A stretch of DNA of 64,000 bases from AA29 sp041481445 (GTDB taxonomy: Bacteria; Acidobacteriota; Vicinamibacteria; Fen-336). The stretch spans positions 14,842 to 78,841 of the forward strand of contig JBGPBV010000012.1 in assembly GCA_041481445.1 (NCBI GenBank), given 5' to 3'. Position 1 is the first letter of the stretch, and each line of letters opens with the position of its first letter. Positions 20,804 to 33,289 of the stretch are shown in pieces. Made by a program: the position numbers and the translations under genes. Under the pieces are notes generated by a model, which was not told the DNA's origin, did not search any database, and saw only the letters and a program-made list of their open reading frames with translations.

Positions 20804-22641
20804 CCCGCCTCCTCGCGCGCGGGCGCCCTCTCCGGGTCCGGCTCCGGCACCACCGCGGGGAGGTGGAGGACGAAGGCCACGCCCCGGGCCAGGGCCCGCA
20901 CCTCGACGGCGCCGCCGTGCGCCTCCGCGATCCGGCGCACCAGGGCCAGGCCGATGCCGCTGCCGGGGGCCTGCGAGTCCGCGGCGCCCCGCCCCCGGAA
21001 GAACGGCTCGAACACGCGCGCCCGCTCGTCCGGCGGGATGCCGGGGCCGCGGTCCTCGACCACGATCTCGACCGAGTGCCCCCGCGCGCGCGCGCACACC
21101 CCCGCGAAGCCTCCCTCCCCCGCGTACTTCCGCAGGTTGACCAGGAGGTTGCGCAGGGCGGCGGCCAGCATGGCCTCGTCGCCGGCCACGCGCAGGCCCG
21201 GCTCGACCTCCACTCGCACCTCCAGCCCCGCCGCGGCCAGGCCGGCATCGGCCACCGCCGCCCCGATGAGCCGTTCCACGTCGACGCGCTGGCGGCGGTC
21301 GGATGAGGCGTCCGCCCCCGCGAAGGCGAGCACCTGCTCGACCATGTCGGTCAGCCGGCGGCCCTCCTCGCGCAGCACCGCCCCGTACTCGCGCACGCGC
21401 GCGGGCTCCACCACCACGCCGTCGCGGAGGTTCTCTGCCGCCGCGCGGATCACCGTCAGCGGCGTGCGCAGCTCGTGGCTGACCGCGGCCACGAACTCGA
21501 GCTGGCGCGCGGCCAGGCGCCGCTCGCGCCGCGCGGAGGCGATGACGAGGGCGGCGCTGAAGGCGAGGAGCAGGAGCACTCCCCCCGCCACCGCCGCGCT
21601 GCGGCGCTGGGTGGCGGCCACGGCCGCGTCCACCGAGCCGGCGCGGTGGAACAGCGCGACCGTCCAGGGCGAGCGAAAGGCGGCGGGGCCGTGGGCGCCG
21701 GAGGCGATCCGGAACGAGAACACGCGGCGCGCCGCCGCGTGCGCGGGCACGGCCGGGGCCGCCGCGGGGTCGGGCACCAGCTTGGACAGGATCGCGGCGT
21801 CGATGTCGTCGAACCTCACCGTGAGCGCGTGCGCGGACGCGTCGGCGCCGGCGTCGGTGGAGGGCGCGGCCGGATCGCTCCGCCAGACCACGCCCGGCCC
21901 CCCGGGGGCGGCGCCGGGCCCGAGCACGGCCACGTGGTACTCGAGCCCCTCCGGCGTGGCCAGGTGCCGCCGGGCGAGATCGGGAAGGATGTGCCGAGCG
22001 AGGGCCTGGCGGTCGAGGCGGACCACCGTCCAGGTGGCGGGCTCCGCGTCCGGGCGGATGACGAAGAGCTGGTCCTTCCGCACCCCGGGGGAGGGATCGG
22101 GAGCGAGCGCGCGGTGCGGGGCCGGGATGAGGAGCGCGGGCACGGATCCGTCCACGGAGTCGAGGGACGAAGGCGCGGCCGCTCGCCCGCCCATCGTGTC
22201 CGGGGTGAGCTGCCTCAGGAGGGGGACGAGAAGGGCGGGCGGCTCCCTCTCCGCGAAGGCGCCCTTCTCGGGATCGAAGCGCAGGACGTGCGCGCGGGGG
22301 TCGGTCCTCTCCCCGTCCACCACCCACACGTCGGCCACCAGGTCGGGATAGGTCGCGCGCGCCTTCCAGGCCGCGAAGGCCGCGGGGTACGACGCGAAAT
22401 CGCGGCGGCTCACCGCCTCCGCGTCGAGGCCCAGCATCAGGAACGCGCGGGTGACCTCGCGGTCGAGGTCGCGCGCGAACGCCTCCGCGCGCTCCGCCGC
22501 GCTCGCCTTCATGCGCGCGCGCTCGGCCACGCTCACCTCCGAGAGCCACCGGTGCTGGAGGAGCGCGAGGCCGAGCAGCAGCGCCCCGATCAGCGCGGCG
22601 AGCACGGGAAGAGGATCGCGGAGGAGGCGGCGCATCGGCAT
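20800..22641 (-). CDS. Membrane sensor histidine kinase
   Basis: About 613 residues from ATG 22641. An in-frame TTG at 22662 would add seven residues but lies on a -10-like TACACT, which instead suits a short-leader start at 22641 or 22635. TM1 (VLAALIGALLLGLALLQ) is followed by a roughly 270-residue periplasmic sensor region with no recognised fold, then TM2 (GVLLLLAFSAALVIASA). The HisKA box carries phosphoacceptor H389 (AAVSHELRTPLTVI). The HATPase domain has the N box (LRNLLVNLRKYA), DRGPGIPPDERARVF and GSGIGLALVRRI. No HAMP domain is obvious. It partners with the OmpR-family regulator that follows. Confidence 0.92.
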   Translation of the reverse strand: MPMRRLLRDPLPVLAALIGALLLGLALLQHRWLSEVSVAERARMKASAAERAEAFARDLDREVTRAFLMLGLDAEAVSRRDFASYPAAFAAWKARATYPDLVADVWVVDGERTDPRAHVLRFDPEKGAFAEREPPALLVPLLRQLTPDTMGGRAAAPSSLDSVDGSVPALLIPAPHRALAPDPSPGVRKDQLFVIRPDAEPATWTVVRLDRQALARHILPDLARRHLATPEGLEYHVAVLGPGAAPGGPGVVWRSDPAAPSTDAGADASAHALTVRFDDIDAAILSKLVPDPAAAPAVPAHAAARRVFSFRIASGAHGPAAFRSPWTVALFHRAGSVDAAVAATQRRSAAVAGGVLLLLAFSAALVIASARRERRLAARQLEFVAAVSHELRTPLTVIRAAAENLRDGVVVEPARVREYGAVLREEGRRLTDMVEQVLAFAGADASSDRRQRVDVERLIGAAVADAGLAAAGLEVRVEVEPGLRVAGDEAMLAAALRNLLVNLRKYAGEGGFAGVCARARGHSVEIVVEDRGPGIPPDERARVFEPFFRGRGAADSQAPGSGIGLALVRRIAEAHGGAVEVRALARGVAFVLHLPAVVPEPDPERAPAREEAG

Positions 22642-22784
22642 CGTGGGCGGCCAGTGTAGCAACGAGCCGCGCCCGCCGAGCCTGCCCCCGCCCGACTTTT
22701 ACCGTCTCCTTACAACACCTTTACCGCCGCCTCACCACCTCCGGCGGCGCCGGCCGATATTCGGTGGGCACGAGGAGGTGCCTC

Positions 22785-23729
22785 TTGTTCGCCCGAAACC
22801 GCCGTGAGACCGCCGCCGCCTGGCTCATCGCCGCATCCGCCGTCGCCGCCTCCGCCGCCCCCGGTGCGGTCGGCGCACAATCGCCGGCGGCGGCGCCTGC
22901 CGATCCCGCCCGGGCACGCCAGGTCCTGGCCGCGGTGCGCCAGGCCCTGGGCGGCGAGCCGGCGCTGGCCGCCGTACGAGCGATCTCGCTCGAGGGCGAG
23001 GTCCGCCGCCGCCTTCCGGGCGAGGACGGCCAGCCGACCGACACGTCCGGCACCGTCCACGTCGACGCGCTGCGCCCCGACCACTACCTGCGCGTGGACA
23101 CGCTCTCGCCCGCTCCCGGCCTGCCCGGGATCCCCCTGGCCACCGGCCTCGACGGCGGCGAAGCCTGGTCGGGCGCGCTGCCCGTCGCGTCCGCGCCGAA
23201 CGTGGTCATCCGCACGGCGCCGCCCGGAGACAGAGCCGCCCAGACCCGCATGAAGGACCGGGTGCTCCGCGAGTCCGCGCTGTTCCTGGTCGCGCTGCTC
23301 GCGGCCGACGACGGCACGGAGTACGCCTGGACGGGCGAGGCGGAGGCGCCCGAGGGCCGCGCCGACGTGCTGCAGGTCACGGGACCGGGCGGGCTGGACG
23401 CGCGGCTCTTCGTCGACCAGAAGACCCACCGGCCGCTCATGCTGACGTTCCGGGAGGCGCCGCCGCGGATGATGATGCGCCGCATGGCCATGGGCGGCGG
23501 GCCTCACGGGGCCGGGCCCGCCCCCGCCTCCCCCGAGGCCGTGCCCACTCCGCCTCCCGCCGCCGACGCCACCCTCTTCCTTTCCGACTGGAAGAAGGTC
23601 GGGGGCGTGCTCCTCCCCCACTCGCTCCAGAAGACGCTGGACGGCAAGCCCTACGAGGAGATCGTGGTGTCCCGGTTCCTCGTCAACGACCCGAAGCTCA
23701 CCGCGGACAAGTTCCGCAAGAGGGTCTGA
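22785..23729 (+). CDS. Secreted protein upstream of a TonB receptor, function unknown
   Basis: About 314 residues. I choose the TTG at 22785 because AGGAGGTG at 22773-22780 is a near-perfect Shine-Dalgarno five bases away; a GTG at 22764 would place that site inside the gene. The N-terminus FARNRRETAAAWLIAASAVA with a downstream AxA-Q site is a signal peptide. The mature part resembles lipoprotein-localisation-like beta proteins (HVDALRPDHYLRVDTLSP, GGEAWSG, LFVDQKTHRPLMLTF), with a Met-rich/Gly-Pro insert near residue 225. The stop overlaps the next ATG by one base, so it is coupled to the receptor. It may handle the receptor's ligand; this is inference. Confidence 0.75.
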   Translation: MFARNRRETAAAWLIAASAVAASAAPGAVGAQSPAAAPADPARARQVLAAVRQALGGEPALAAVRAISLEGEVRRRLPGEDGQPTDTSGTVHVDALRPDHYLRVDTLSPAPGLPGIPLATGLDGGEAWSGALPVASAPNVVIRTAPPGDRAAQTRMKDRVLRESALFLVALLAADDGTEYAWTGEAEAPEGRADVLQVTGPGGLDARLFVDQKTHRPLMLTFREAPPRMMMRRMAMGGGPHGAGPAPASPEAVPTPPPAADATLFLSDWKKVGGVLLPHSLQKTLDGKPYEEIVVSRFLVNDPKLTADKFRKRV

Positions 23730-26290
23730 TGCGGACCCGACGGCTGGGTGCCGCCACTGCGGTCGCCGTGGCCTGGAGCGCGGCGGGGCCGGCCCTCGCC
23801 GCGGTGAGGAGCGACCTTCGCCTCCGCGTGCTCGATCCGAGCGATGCCGTCGTCGCACGGGCGGCCGCCGTCGTGCGCTGCCCGGGCGAGCGCCCGCGAC
23901 AGGTCGAGACGAACGGCCGCGGGCTGGCCGGCCTGGGCGCGGTCGATCCCTCTACGTGCACGTTGCATGTGGAGGCACGCGGCTTCGAGCCCGCGGAGTC
24001 GGAGATCGCTCCCGACGTGGAAGGCCTGGTCTCCGTCCACCTCGCCCTCGTGCATCGCGAGGAGAAGGTCACGGTGGGCGACGCCTCGCCGGACGCGCTG
24101 GCCCGCGAGCGGTCGTTCACGGAGGTCCTCACGCCGGAGGAGATCGCCTCCCTCCCCGATGATCCCGAGGAGATGGAGAACGCGCTGCGGCAGCGCGCGG
24201 GGCCCGGGGCCGTGCTGCGCGTCAACGGCTTCACCGGCGGCCGCCTGCCCCCCAAGAGCCAGATCCGCCAGATCCGGATCCAGACCAACCGCTTCGCCGC
24301 CGAGTACCACGAGGGCGGCCATCCCGGGATCGACATCGTCACCAGGCCCGGGCTCGGCGGCTGGCGCACCGCGGCCGGAGGCTCCGTCCGTGGCGGGGCC
24401 TGGGCCTCGCAGCCGCCCCTGGCCTCCACGGGATCGGCGCAGGGCGCGCACCGCCTCTCCCTCACCCTCGACGGGCCGCTGCGGAAGGAGAAGACGTCGC
24501 TCGCGCTGCAGCTCCAGTCGCGCGCGATCACCGACGCGGTGGCGGTGACGGCGCTGGTGCCGGGCGCGCCCCCGATCGTGCGGCCGACCCAGGCCAAGCT
24601 GGACCTCCAGGGCCGGCTGGAGCACGCCTGGGGCCGGACGCAGACGGCACGGATGGAGGTCCAGCACAACACCTACGACCGCGACCTGCTGGGCGCGGGA
24701 GGGCTCGCCCTGCCCGATCGGGCCTACGCAGACGATCGCGTCGAGGACCTGCTGCGCCTCTCGAACATGGGCGTGACGCGCGGCGCCTGGGCCACCGACA
24801 CGCGGCTGCAGCTCCGGCGCGAGGGCATCGACTGGACGCCGCGCACCTCCGGCCCCGCCGTGGACGTGCTGGGCGCGTTCTCCGCGGGGGGCGCGCCCCT
24901 CGACGGAGGCCGCACGAGCTGGGACCTGGAGCTCGGCCAGGACCTCTCGCGGGGCATCGGCCGCCGGAACTCCGTCCGCGCCGGCCTCCTGTACCAGGGC
25001 GGGCGCCTGCGCGGCGACGAGAGGCGCAACGCCCTCGGCACCTACACCTTCGCCAGCCAGGCGGACTGGGAGGCGGGCCGGCCGCAGTTGTTCGCACAGC
25101 GCACGGGCGATCCCCGCGTGGAGGTGGACCTCCACCGGCTCGGCCTGTACGCGCAGGACGACTGGCGGCCCACGGAGGCGCTCGCCGTCAATGCCGGCGT
25201 CCGCTACGAGGCGCAGACGCTCATCGCGGGGGCCTTTCGCGTGGCACCTCGGGTCGGCCTGACCTGGGCCCTGCGGCCCAACCTGACCGTGCGCGCAGGG
25301 GGCGGACGGTTCTTCGAATGGCTCGACGCGGACACCGTCGCGCAGGTCCGCGCCGGCGACGGCTCACGGACCCACGACGTGTCCGTCGAGGATCCCGGCT
25401 GGCCCGATCCCTTCTCCTCGGGCGCGCTCCGGGCGGCCACGCCGCGCCGGTGGGCGCTCGCTCCCACCCTCGCGCAGCCGGAGGCGTGGCGGTTCTCCTT
25501 CGGCCTCGAGCGCTCGCTCTTCGCGGGCTCGCGCCTGAACCTCGAGTACTCGTACGAGCAGGGCGCCTTCGCCCTGCGCGCGCGCAACCTCCCGGAGGGC
25601 CGAGGACGCCTGTTCGAGGTCAGGAGCGAGGGCCGTCTGCGCGGGCACACCCTGCGCGCGGACACGATGCTGGGCGGACCCGGCCGCCGCGCGGGGGCCA
25701 TGGTGGGCTACATGCTGCACTACGGCCAGAGCGACACGGACGGTCCGCTCGCCCTGACCGCGGACGAGTCGAACCTGGCCGCGGAATGGGGACCGGCGCG
25801 CGACGACATCCGGCACCGCGTCTTCGGGTTCTTCCACTGGCGGATCGCCGGACGGCTCCGCACGTCCGGCCAGGTCTTCGCCCAGTCCGGCGCGCCCTGG
25901 GACGCGATCACGGGACGCGACGACAACGGCGACACGGTGGCCAGCGATCGCCCCGTGGGGGCGCATCGCAACGCGGAGCGCGGGGCCTGGACGATCGACA
26001 TGGGCCTCCGCCTGGCCTGGGACTTCGGGTTCGGGGGGCCGCGCACGGCCGGTCCGCGCGGGCCGCAGATGGTCGCCATCCGGCTGGGAGGAGACGACGC
26101 GCCGCCGGACCTCGGGGGCGGGCCCGACGAGCAGCGTTACGGAGTCCAGCTCTACGCGACGGTCGCCAACGCCCTCGACCGGCTCAACGCGACACGCTAC
26201 GGGAACGTAGTGGGATCATCCTTGTTCCGTCAGCCGGTCGAGGCGGCGCTCCCACGGCGAGTAGAAGTGGGGATGACGTTCAAATTTTGA
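23729..26290 (+). CDS. TonB-dependent receptor with carboxypeptidase-like N-terminal domain
   Basis: 853 residues. A signal peptide (about 1-25) precedes a carboxypeptidase-regulatory-like beta-sandwich (about 28-110: LRLRVLDPSDAVV to VHLALVHREEKVTV). A plug-like region follows (FTEVLTPEEIASLPDDPEEME, then IRQIRIQTNRFAAEYHEGGH), then an outer-membrane barrel rich in alternating strands, ending in VEVGMTFKF with the terminal aromatic residue. These Oar-like receptors are very common in Acidobacteriota and are thought to import or secrete large substrates. I see no clear TonB box. It is coupled to the secreted protein upstream and lies opposite a two-component system. Confidence 0.85.
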   Translation: MRTRRLGAATAVAVAWSAAGPALAAVRSDLRLRVLDPSDAVVARAAAVVRCPGERPRQVETNGRGLAGLGAVDPSTCTLHVEARGFEPAESEIAPDVEGLVSVHLALVHREEKVTVGDASPDALARERSFTEVLTPEEIASLPDDPEEMENALRQRAGPGAVLRVNGFTGGRLPPKSQIRQIRIQTNRFAAEYHEGGHPGIDIVTRPGLGGWRTAAGGSVRGGAWASQPPLASTGSAQGAHRLSLTLDGPLRKEKTSLALQLQSRAITDAVAVTALVPGAPPIVRPTQAKLDLQGRLEHAWGRTQTARMEVQHNTYDRDLLGAGGLALPDRAYADDRVEDLLRLSNMGVTRGAWATDTRLQLRREGIDWTPRTSGPAVDVLGAFSAGGAPLDGGRTSWDLELGQDLSRGIGRRNSVRAGLLYQGGRLRGDERRNALGTYTFASQADWEAGRPQLFAQRTGDPRVEVDLHRLGLYAQDDWRPTEALAVNAGVRYEAQTLIAGAFRVAPRVGLTWALRPNLTVRAGGGRFFEWLDADTVAQVRAGDGSRTHDVSVEDPGWPDPFSSGALRAATPRRWALAPTLAQPEAWRFSFGLERSLFAGSRLNLEYSYEQGAFALRARNLPEGRGRLFEVRSEGRLRGHTLRADTMLGGPGRRAGAMVGYMLHYGQSDTDGPLALTADESNLAAEWGPARDDIRHRVFGFFHWRIAGRLRTSGQVFAQSGAPWDAITGRDDNGDTVASDRPVGAHRNAERGAWTIDMGLRLAWDFGFGGPRTAGPRGPQMVAIRLGGDDAPPDLGGGPDEQRYGVQLYATVANALDRLNATRYGNVVGSSLFRQPVEAALPRRVEVGMTFKF

Positions 26291-26330
26291 GGTTCGAAAT
26301 TGCCAGATGGGCGCGCCAGGGTGGACGCGG

Positions 26331-29222
<2,892 letters not shown>

Positions 29223-29235
29223 CCGCGGGGCCTCC

Positions 29236-29622
29236 TCACTTGGCCTCGCTCTCCACGTACTTGCCGTAGGCGGCGGCGTCCATGAGGGAGGCCACCGCGC
29301 CGGCGTCGGACAGGCGGACCTTGATCATCCAGGCCTTGCCGTAGGGATCGGCGTTGAGAATCTCCGGCGAGGCCACGAGGGCGGCGTTGTGCTCCACCAC
29401 CTCCCCCGCCACCGGCGAGAACAGCTCCGAGACCGCCTTGACCGACTCCACCGTGCCGAAGCTCTCGTGGTCCTTCAGCCGGCGGCCCTTCTCCGGCAGC
29501 TCGACGTACACCACGTCCCCGAGCTGCTTCTGCGCGTAGTCGGTGATGCCGACCGTGCCCTGGTCGCCCTCCACCCGCACCCACTCGTGGTCCTTCGTGT
29601 ATTTGAGGTCCGTTGGGTCCAT
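29236..29622 (-). CDS. gcvH: Glycine cleavage system H protein
   Basis: 128 residues from ATG 29622. The lipoyl-bearing Lys lies in [17 protein letters not shown]. The family opening ([39 protein letters not shown]) is intact. GcvH carries the aminomethyl group between GcvP, GcvT and lipoamide dehydrogenase. A longer upstream in-frame reading only reads through gcvT out of frame and is not part of the gene. It sits eight bases after gcvT and 13 before gcvP. No lipoamide dehydrogenase or lipoate ligase gene is nearby. Confidence 0.97.
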   Translation of the reverse strand: MDPTDLKYTKDHEWVRVEGDQGTVGITDYAQKQLGDVVYVELPEKGRRLKDHESFGTVESVKAVSELFSPVAGEVVEHNAALVASPEILNADPYGKAWMIKVRLSDAGAVASLMDAAAYGKYVESEAK

Positions 29623-29630
29623 GGCGATCC

Positions 29631-30761
29631 TCAGCTGCTGGTGACGGTGGCCGCGGGCGTGGAGGCCGCCTTGTCCGGCCTCTTGTAGAACGGCGTGGGC
29701 ACGATGCGCGCCGGCACCTTGCGCTCGCGGATGTCGATGGCGAGCTCGGTGCCCACGGCCGCGTGCGCGGACGGCACGTAGCACAGGCCGATGTTCTTCT
29801 GCAGGTAGGGCGCGTAGGTCCCGGAGGTCACCTCGCCCACCCGCTCGTCCTGGATGAGCACGGGATAGCCGTGGCGGGCGATGCCGCGCCCCGTCACCTC
29901 GAAGCCGACGAGCTTCCGTGGCGGGCCGTTCTTCTTCTGCTCCGCGAGCACGGCCCGGCCCGCATAGTCGCCCTTGGCCTCGTCCGTGGAGACGATCCAG
30001 CCCAGGCCCGCCTCCACCAGGGTGGTGGTCTCGTCCATGTCCTGGCCGTAAAGGCACATCCTCGCCTCCAGGCGCAGGGTGTCACGGGCGCCCAGGCCGG
30101 CCGGCACCAGGCCCCGGTCCGCCCCCGCTTCCAGCAGGCGCTGCCACAGCGCTTCCACGCCGGTGGGCGGCACGAAGATCTCGAACCCGTCCTCGCCGGT
30201 GTAGCCGGTGCGGGAGACCGTCACCGCGTGGCCGTCCATCTGCGCGTCCGCGAAGTGGTAGAACTTGACCCCGTCGAGGGCGAGGGCGGTGAGCGGCTGC
30301 AGGATCTCCTGCGCGCGCGGGCCCTGCAGGGCGACGAGCGCGTAGTCGTCGCTGCGGTTGCGCAGGTCACAGCCGGCCGGACCCTGCTCCTGCAGCCAGC
30401 GGAAGTCCTTCTCGATGTTGCCCGCGTTCACCACGAGGAGGTAGCGGTCGGGGGCGCGGCGATAGACGATCACGTCGTCCACCGGCGCCCCGCTGGGCAT
30501 GGGCAGCGCCGAGTACTGCGCCTGGCCGTCCACGAGCCGGGCCACGTCGTTCGAGGTCACGCGCTGCAGGAAGGCGAGCGCTCCCGCTCCTTCCACCTCG
30601 AACTCGCCCATGTGCGAGACGTCGAAGAGGCCGGCCGCCTTGCGCACGGCCATGTGCTCGCTGATGAGCCCCGAGTACTCGACGGGCATGTCCCACCCGC
30701 CGAAGGGGACCATCTTCGCGCCGCGGGCGCGGTGCACGGCGTTGAGGGGCGTCTTGCGCAT
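29631..30761 (-). CDS. gcvT: Glycine cleavage system T protein (aminomethyltransferase)
   Basis: 376 residues. The N-terminal [20 protein letters not shown] and [15 protein letters not shown], the folate-site Asp region ([19 protein letters not shown]), the YTGEDGFEI motif and [20 protein letters not shown] are all present. The enzyme transfers the methylene group to tetrahydrofolate and releases ammonia. It is the first gene of gcvTHP and diverges from the GspE-like gene across about 120 bases. I looked for a glycine riboswitch in that gap and found none, so regulation by glycine is not evident here. Confidence 0.96.
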   Translation of the reverse strand: MRKTPLNAVHRARGAKMVPFGGWDMPVEYSGLISEHMAVRKAAGLFDVSHMGEFEVEGAGALAFLQRVTSNDVARLVDGQAQYSALPMPSGAPVDDVIVYRRAPDRYLLVVNAGNIEKDFRWLQEQGPAGCDLRNRSDDYALVALQGPRAQEILQPLTALALDGVKFYHFADAQMDGHAVTVSRTGYTGEDGFEIFVPPTGVEALWQRLLEAGADRGLVPAGLGARDTLRLEARMCLYGQDMDETTTLVEAGLGWIVSTDEAKGDYAGRAVLAEQKKNGPPRKLVGFEVTGRGIARHGYPVLIQDERVGEVTSGTYAPYLQKNIGLCYVPSAHAAVGTELAIDIRERKVPARIVPTPFYKRPDKAASTPAATVTSS

Positions 30762-30849
30762 GCCGGTGGCGGTGGCCAGGGCGGTCTGCCTCCGAAGGGA
30801 AACGAACGCTCACGCTACCACACGGCGGCGGGGCACGGCAATGATTGCC

Positions 30850-30878
30850 TTGAAGCCAAAGGGTTTATCAAATAGCAT
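30850..30878 (+). promoter_or_regulatory. Sigma-70-type promoter for the GspE-like gene
   Basis: TTGAAG at 30850-30855 and TAGCAT at 30873-30878 are separated by exactly 17 bases. The -10 box ends eight bases before the GTG at 30887, so the transcript would have almost no leader. The spacer is AT-rich against the GC-rich background. Confidence 0.6.
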
Positions 30879-30886
30879 CCTTGTGC

Positions 30887-32497
30887 GTGATCCCCCGTCG
30901 GGGCGCCTCCGCCGAGCCCTACACCGTTACCTGCTGGAACTGCCTGGGCGAGTTCGACGCCCAGGGCGCCGTGTGGTGCTCGGACGACCCCAAGAACCCG
31001 ACGAAGCTCTGCCCGTTCTGCTTCCGCTGCTTCTGCAGCGCGAGCGACGCCTACAAGCAGGAGTTCTGGAGCCAGGCCCCCGCGCGGCTCAAGGAGGAGC
31101 TGGACACGCTCGCGCGCAGCCGCGACCGGCTGGGCGAGCTCCTCATCCGCACGAAGAAGATCACCACCAGCCAGCTCCTCGACGCCCTCGAGGAGCAGCG
31201 CCGGACCGGACACAAGCTGGGAGAGGTGCTCGTGGGCGCGGGGATGGTGACGCCGGAGGACGTGGCGGCCGCCCTGCGCACGCAGGGCACCAATCCCCTG
31301 ATGGACGCCCTCGGGGTGGCCTATTCGCCCAAGCCGGTCTGGGAGGAGGGCGAGCCGGACACGATCCTTCAGTACGTCCTCGTCCTCGCCGCGCGCCGGG
31401 GCGCCTCCGACGTGCGCATCGAGCCCAAGGAGGACGCGCTCGGGATCCGCTACCGGATCGACGACTTCTTCTTCCGGCTGGACCCGATCCCCAAGCGCTT
31501 CCAGGAGTCGGTGACGCGGAAGCTCCTCGACTTCTTCCACGTCGAGCACACGAGGGCGGGGCGGCCGCTGACGGCGCGGACGAGCGCGACCCTGGAAGGC
31601 ACCGAGTACGAGCTCATCGCGCAGACCCTGCCCACCCCCTTCGGCCTCAGCGCGACGATCAAGCTCGTCAACCGCGCCACCTTCCTGAAGGACCTGCCCA
31701 GCCTGGGCATGGAGATCGAGGACCGCGTCCGGCTGCTCGGCCAGCTCCAGTCCGCCTCCGGGCTCGTCCTCGTGACGGGGCCTCCCTTCAACGGCGCCCA
31801 CACCACGACCTATTCCCTGATGAGCTTCCTCGTGCGCGGGGGACGGGACGTGCTCTCGCTGGAGTCACCGCGGCAATTCCCCGTCGACGGCGCGCGCCAG
31901 GTCGAGCTGGAGAACGTCTCCCAGATGCCGGAGACCCTGCGGTCGATGATGGCGGTGCGTCCGGAGGCGCTCGTCCTGTTCGCGGTGCCCGATGCGGATA
32001 CGGCCACCATGGCGGCCCGGCTGGCCGCCAGCGTGCTGGTGGTCGCGGTGGTGGCGGCCCAGACCGCGAGCCAGGCCCTCCTCAACCTGCTCCAGCTCGG
32101 CGTGCCGCGGGCGCTCCTGTCCGGCGCGCTCGCCGCCGTCACCTGCCAGCGGCTGGTGCGCCAGGTCTGCGAGGTGTGCCGCGAGCCGGCGGAGGCACCG
32201 GCGGCGCGGACCCTCGCCCTCCACGGCGTGGACGCCGAGCAAGCGCAGTCCTTGAGGTTCTTCCGCGGCAGGGGCTGCGCCTCCTGCAACAAGGTCGGCT
32301 ATCGCGGCCGGCGCGCGATCTTCGAGGTGATCGCGGCCTCGCCCGAGGTGAAGGAGGCCGTCGACCGGGGCCTGGGCGCGGACGACCTGGAGCTGGCGGC
32401 GGCGGGGGCGGGGATGGTCTCGCTGCGCGAGCGGTGCCTGACCCTGGTCGCGGAGGGCGTGACGACCTTCGACGAGATCGTGCGTCTCAAGCTCTAA
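30887..32497 (+). CDS. GspE/PilB-like protein with zinc-finger, MshEN-type region and degenerate ATPase site
   Basis: About 536 residues from GTG 30887; a TTG at 30881 is two codons earlier. Residues 16-50 hold seven cysteines (CWNC, CPFC, CFC) like a zinc finger. Residues 81-104 (RLGELL...LEEQ) and 110-133 (KLGEVL...LRTQ) are two 24-residue motifs five apart, the pattern of the c-di-GMP-binding MshEN domain. The rest follows the GspE/PilB secretion ATPase fold, including the C-terminal tetracysteine site (CEVC, CASC, about 428-467). The P-loop reads [12 protein letters not shown] in place of GPTGSGKTTTLY, so the Lys is gone. The Walker B/Asp-box and His-box positions are also replaced. It is probably a pseudo-ATPase regulator or scaffold. 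It overlaps the next gene tail to tail. Confidence 0.85.
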   Translation: MIPRRGASAEPYTVTCWNCLGEFDAQGAVWCSDDPKNPTKLCPFCFRCFCSASDAYKQEFWSQAPARLKEELDTLARSRDRLGELLIRTKKITTSQLLDALEEQRRTGHKLGEVLVGAGMVTPEDVAAALRTQGTNPLMDALGVAYSPKPVWEEGEPDTILQYVLVLAARRGASDVRIEPKEDALGIRYRIDDFFFRLDPIPKRFQESVTRKLLDFFHVEHTRAGRPLTARTSATLEGTEYELIAQTLPTPFGLSATIKLVNRATFLKDLPSLGMEIEDRVRLLGQLQSASGLVLVTGPPFNGAHTTTYSLMSFLVRGGRDVLSLESPRQFPVDGARQVELENVSQMPETLRSMMAVRPEALVLFAVPDADTATMAARLAASVLVVAVVAAQTASQALLNLLQLGVPRALLSGALAAVTCQRLVRQVCEVCREPAEAPAARTLALHGVDAEQAQSLRFFRGRGCASCNKVGYRGRRAIFEVIAASPEVKEAVDRGLGADDLELAAAGAGMVSLRERCLTLVAEGVTTFDEIVRLKL

Positions 32498-32937
32498 CCG
32501 CCGGAGGCGGGGGCCAGGCGGTCGGGCAGCACGAAGGCGCGGCGGGCGCGTTCGGACCACAGCGTGTCCTCCCGGTAGTAGCGCGTCTCGAGCAGCGACG
32601 GCCGCCAGGCCAGCAGGTCCGGATTGCGCGCCGCGAAGGCCGGCCAGTCCTCCTCCTCCGGCCCCGTCCGCCGCTCGTTGACGAGCAGCACGTACGCCCA
32701 GGTGATGGTCTCGTGGTAGAGCCCGGGCTTGCCCGCGGCGGCGGCCACCCGCCTCAGGCCGGCCGCGAACCGGGCCAGGACGTCGAGCACCGGCCGCCGC
32801 CGGAGGTACACCCAGACCACGCGCACGTGCTGGGCGTGATGGAAGGAGGCGGAGTCGAAGCCTTCTCCCTCGAAGGCGGCGACGAGGGCGTCGTCATCGA
32901 GCCCGTCCAGGGGGGAGGGCGGCGGGGCCTCCGTCAT
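32494..32937 (-). CDS. Conserved hypothetical protein, His-rich helical
   Basis: 147 residues with no signal peptide or membrane segment. Visible landmarks are [18 protein letters not shown] (about 32-49) and [19 protein letters not shown] (about 76-94); the repeated His and aromatic positions look like a conserved helical core, possibly metal- or ligand-binding. I recognise this pattern from uncharacterised bacterial proteins but cannot name a function. The start ATG overlaps the stop of the regulator gene as ATGA, so it is translationally coupled to it. Its stop overlaps the stop of the convergent GspE-like gene by four bases. Confidence 0.7.
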   Translation of the reverse strand: MTEAPPPSPLDGLDDDALVAAFEGEGFDSASFHHAQHVRVVWVYLRRRPVLDVLARFAAGLRRVAAAAGKPGLYHETITWAYVLLVNERRTGPEEEDWPAFAARNPDLLAWRPSLLETRYYREDTLWSERARRAFVLPDRLAPASGG

Positions 32938-33245
32938 CGCCGGCGGCGGGGGCGCGGCCTGGCCCTGGGCGCCGGTCGCGTCGCCTTCTCCACCAGCCGG
33001 TGGCTGTCGGAGGCGTCGAGGTCGAGGCCGTAGATCCTCTCGAGCTCCACGATGCGCGCGCGCGCTTTCTCGTCGAAGGGCGCCTTGCCCTCGAAGGCGT
33101 GGAGCACGATCCCCTCCAGGAGGTCGCCGAGCGAGAGGTCGTAGAGCTCGGCCAGGGCCTTCAGGACCTTGAGGAGGCGCTTCTCCACCCGCACCCCGGT
33201 CTGGACGCGCTCGACCAGGCGGCGGGCGTCGTCATCGGCAACCAT
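32934..33245 (-). CDS. Ribbon-helix-helix-like small regulator
   Basis: 103 residues. Residues about 14-51 fit a ribbon-helix-helix fold: a short basic strand ([11 protein letters not shown]), helix A ([12 protein letters not shown]) and helix B ([15 protein letters not shown]). A long C-terminal tail ends in an Arg/Pro-rich stretch that could contact DNA or RNA. Such proteins bind palindromic operators as dimers and often repress their own operon. A perfect 16-bp palindrome lies on the start codon. The following gene is coupled by an ATGA overlap. The order small regulator then larger partner also resembles toxin-antitoxin operons, but the partner matches no toxin family I know. Confidence 0.65.
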   Translation of the reverse strand: MVADDDARRLVERVQTGVRVEKRLLKVLKALAELYDLSLGDLLEGIVLHAFEGKAPFDEKARARIVELERIYGLDLDASDSHRLVEKATRPAPRARPRPRRRR

Positions 33246-33260
33246 GGTACATATGTACCA
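33245..33260. promoter_or_regulatory. Perfect 16-bp palindrome over the regulator start (putative operator)
   Basis: TGGTACATATGTACCA is identical to its reverse complement. Its left edge includes the first base of the start codon of the minus-strand ribbon-helix-helix gene. On that strand a TACATA hexamer lies six bases before the ATG, so the palindrome would cover both the -10 box and translation start. It is strikingly AT-rich for this genome. Autorepression is inferred. Confidence 0.6.
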
Positions 33261-33289
33261 CGGTAGGAGCCGGCGGTCAAGCCGGAGGG

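Noticed and set aside
30762..30880. Glycine riboswitch before gcvT
   Set aside because: Gene content invites one, but I could not find the conserved aptamer cores on the minus strand of this short gap, only a GGAGG and a weak TAGCGT box.
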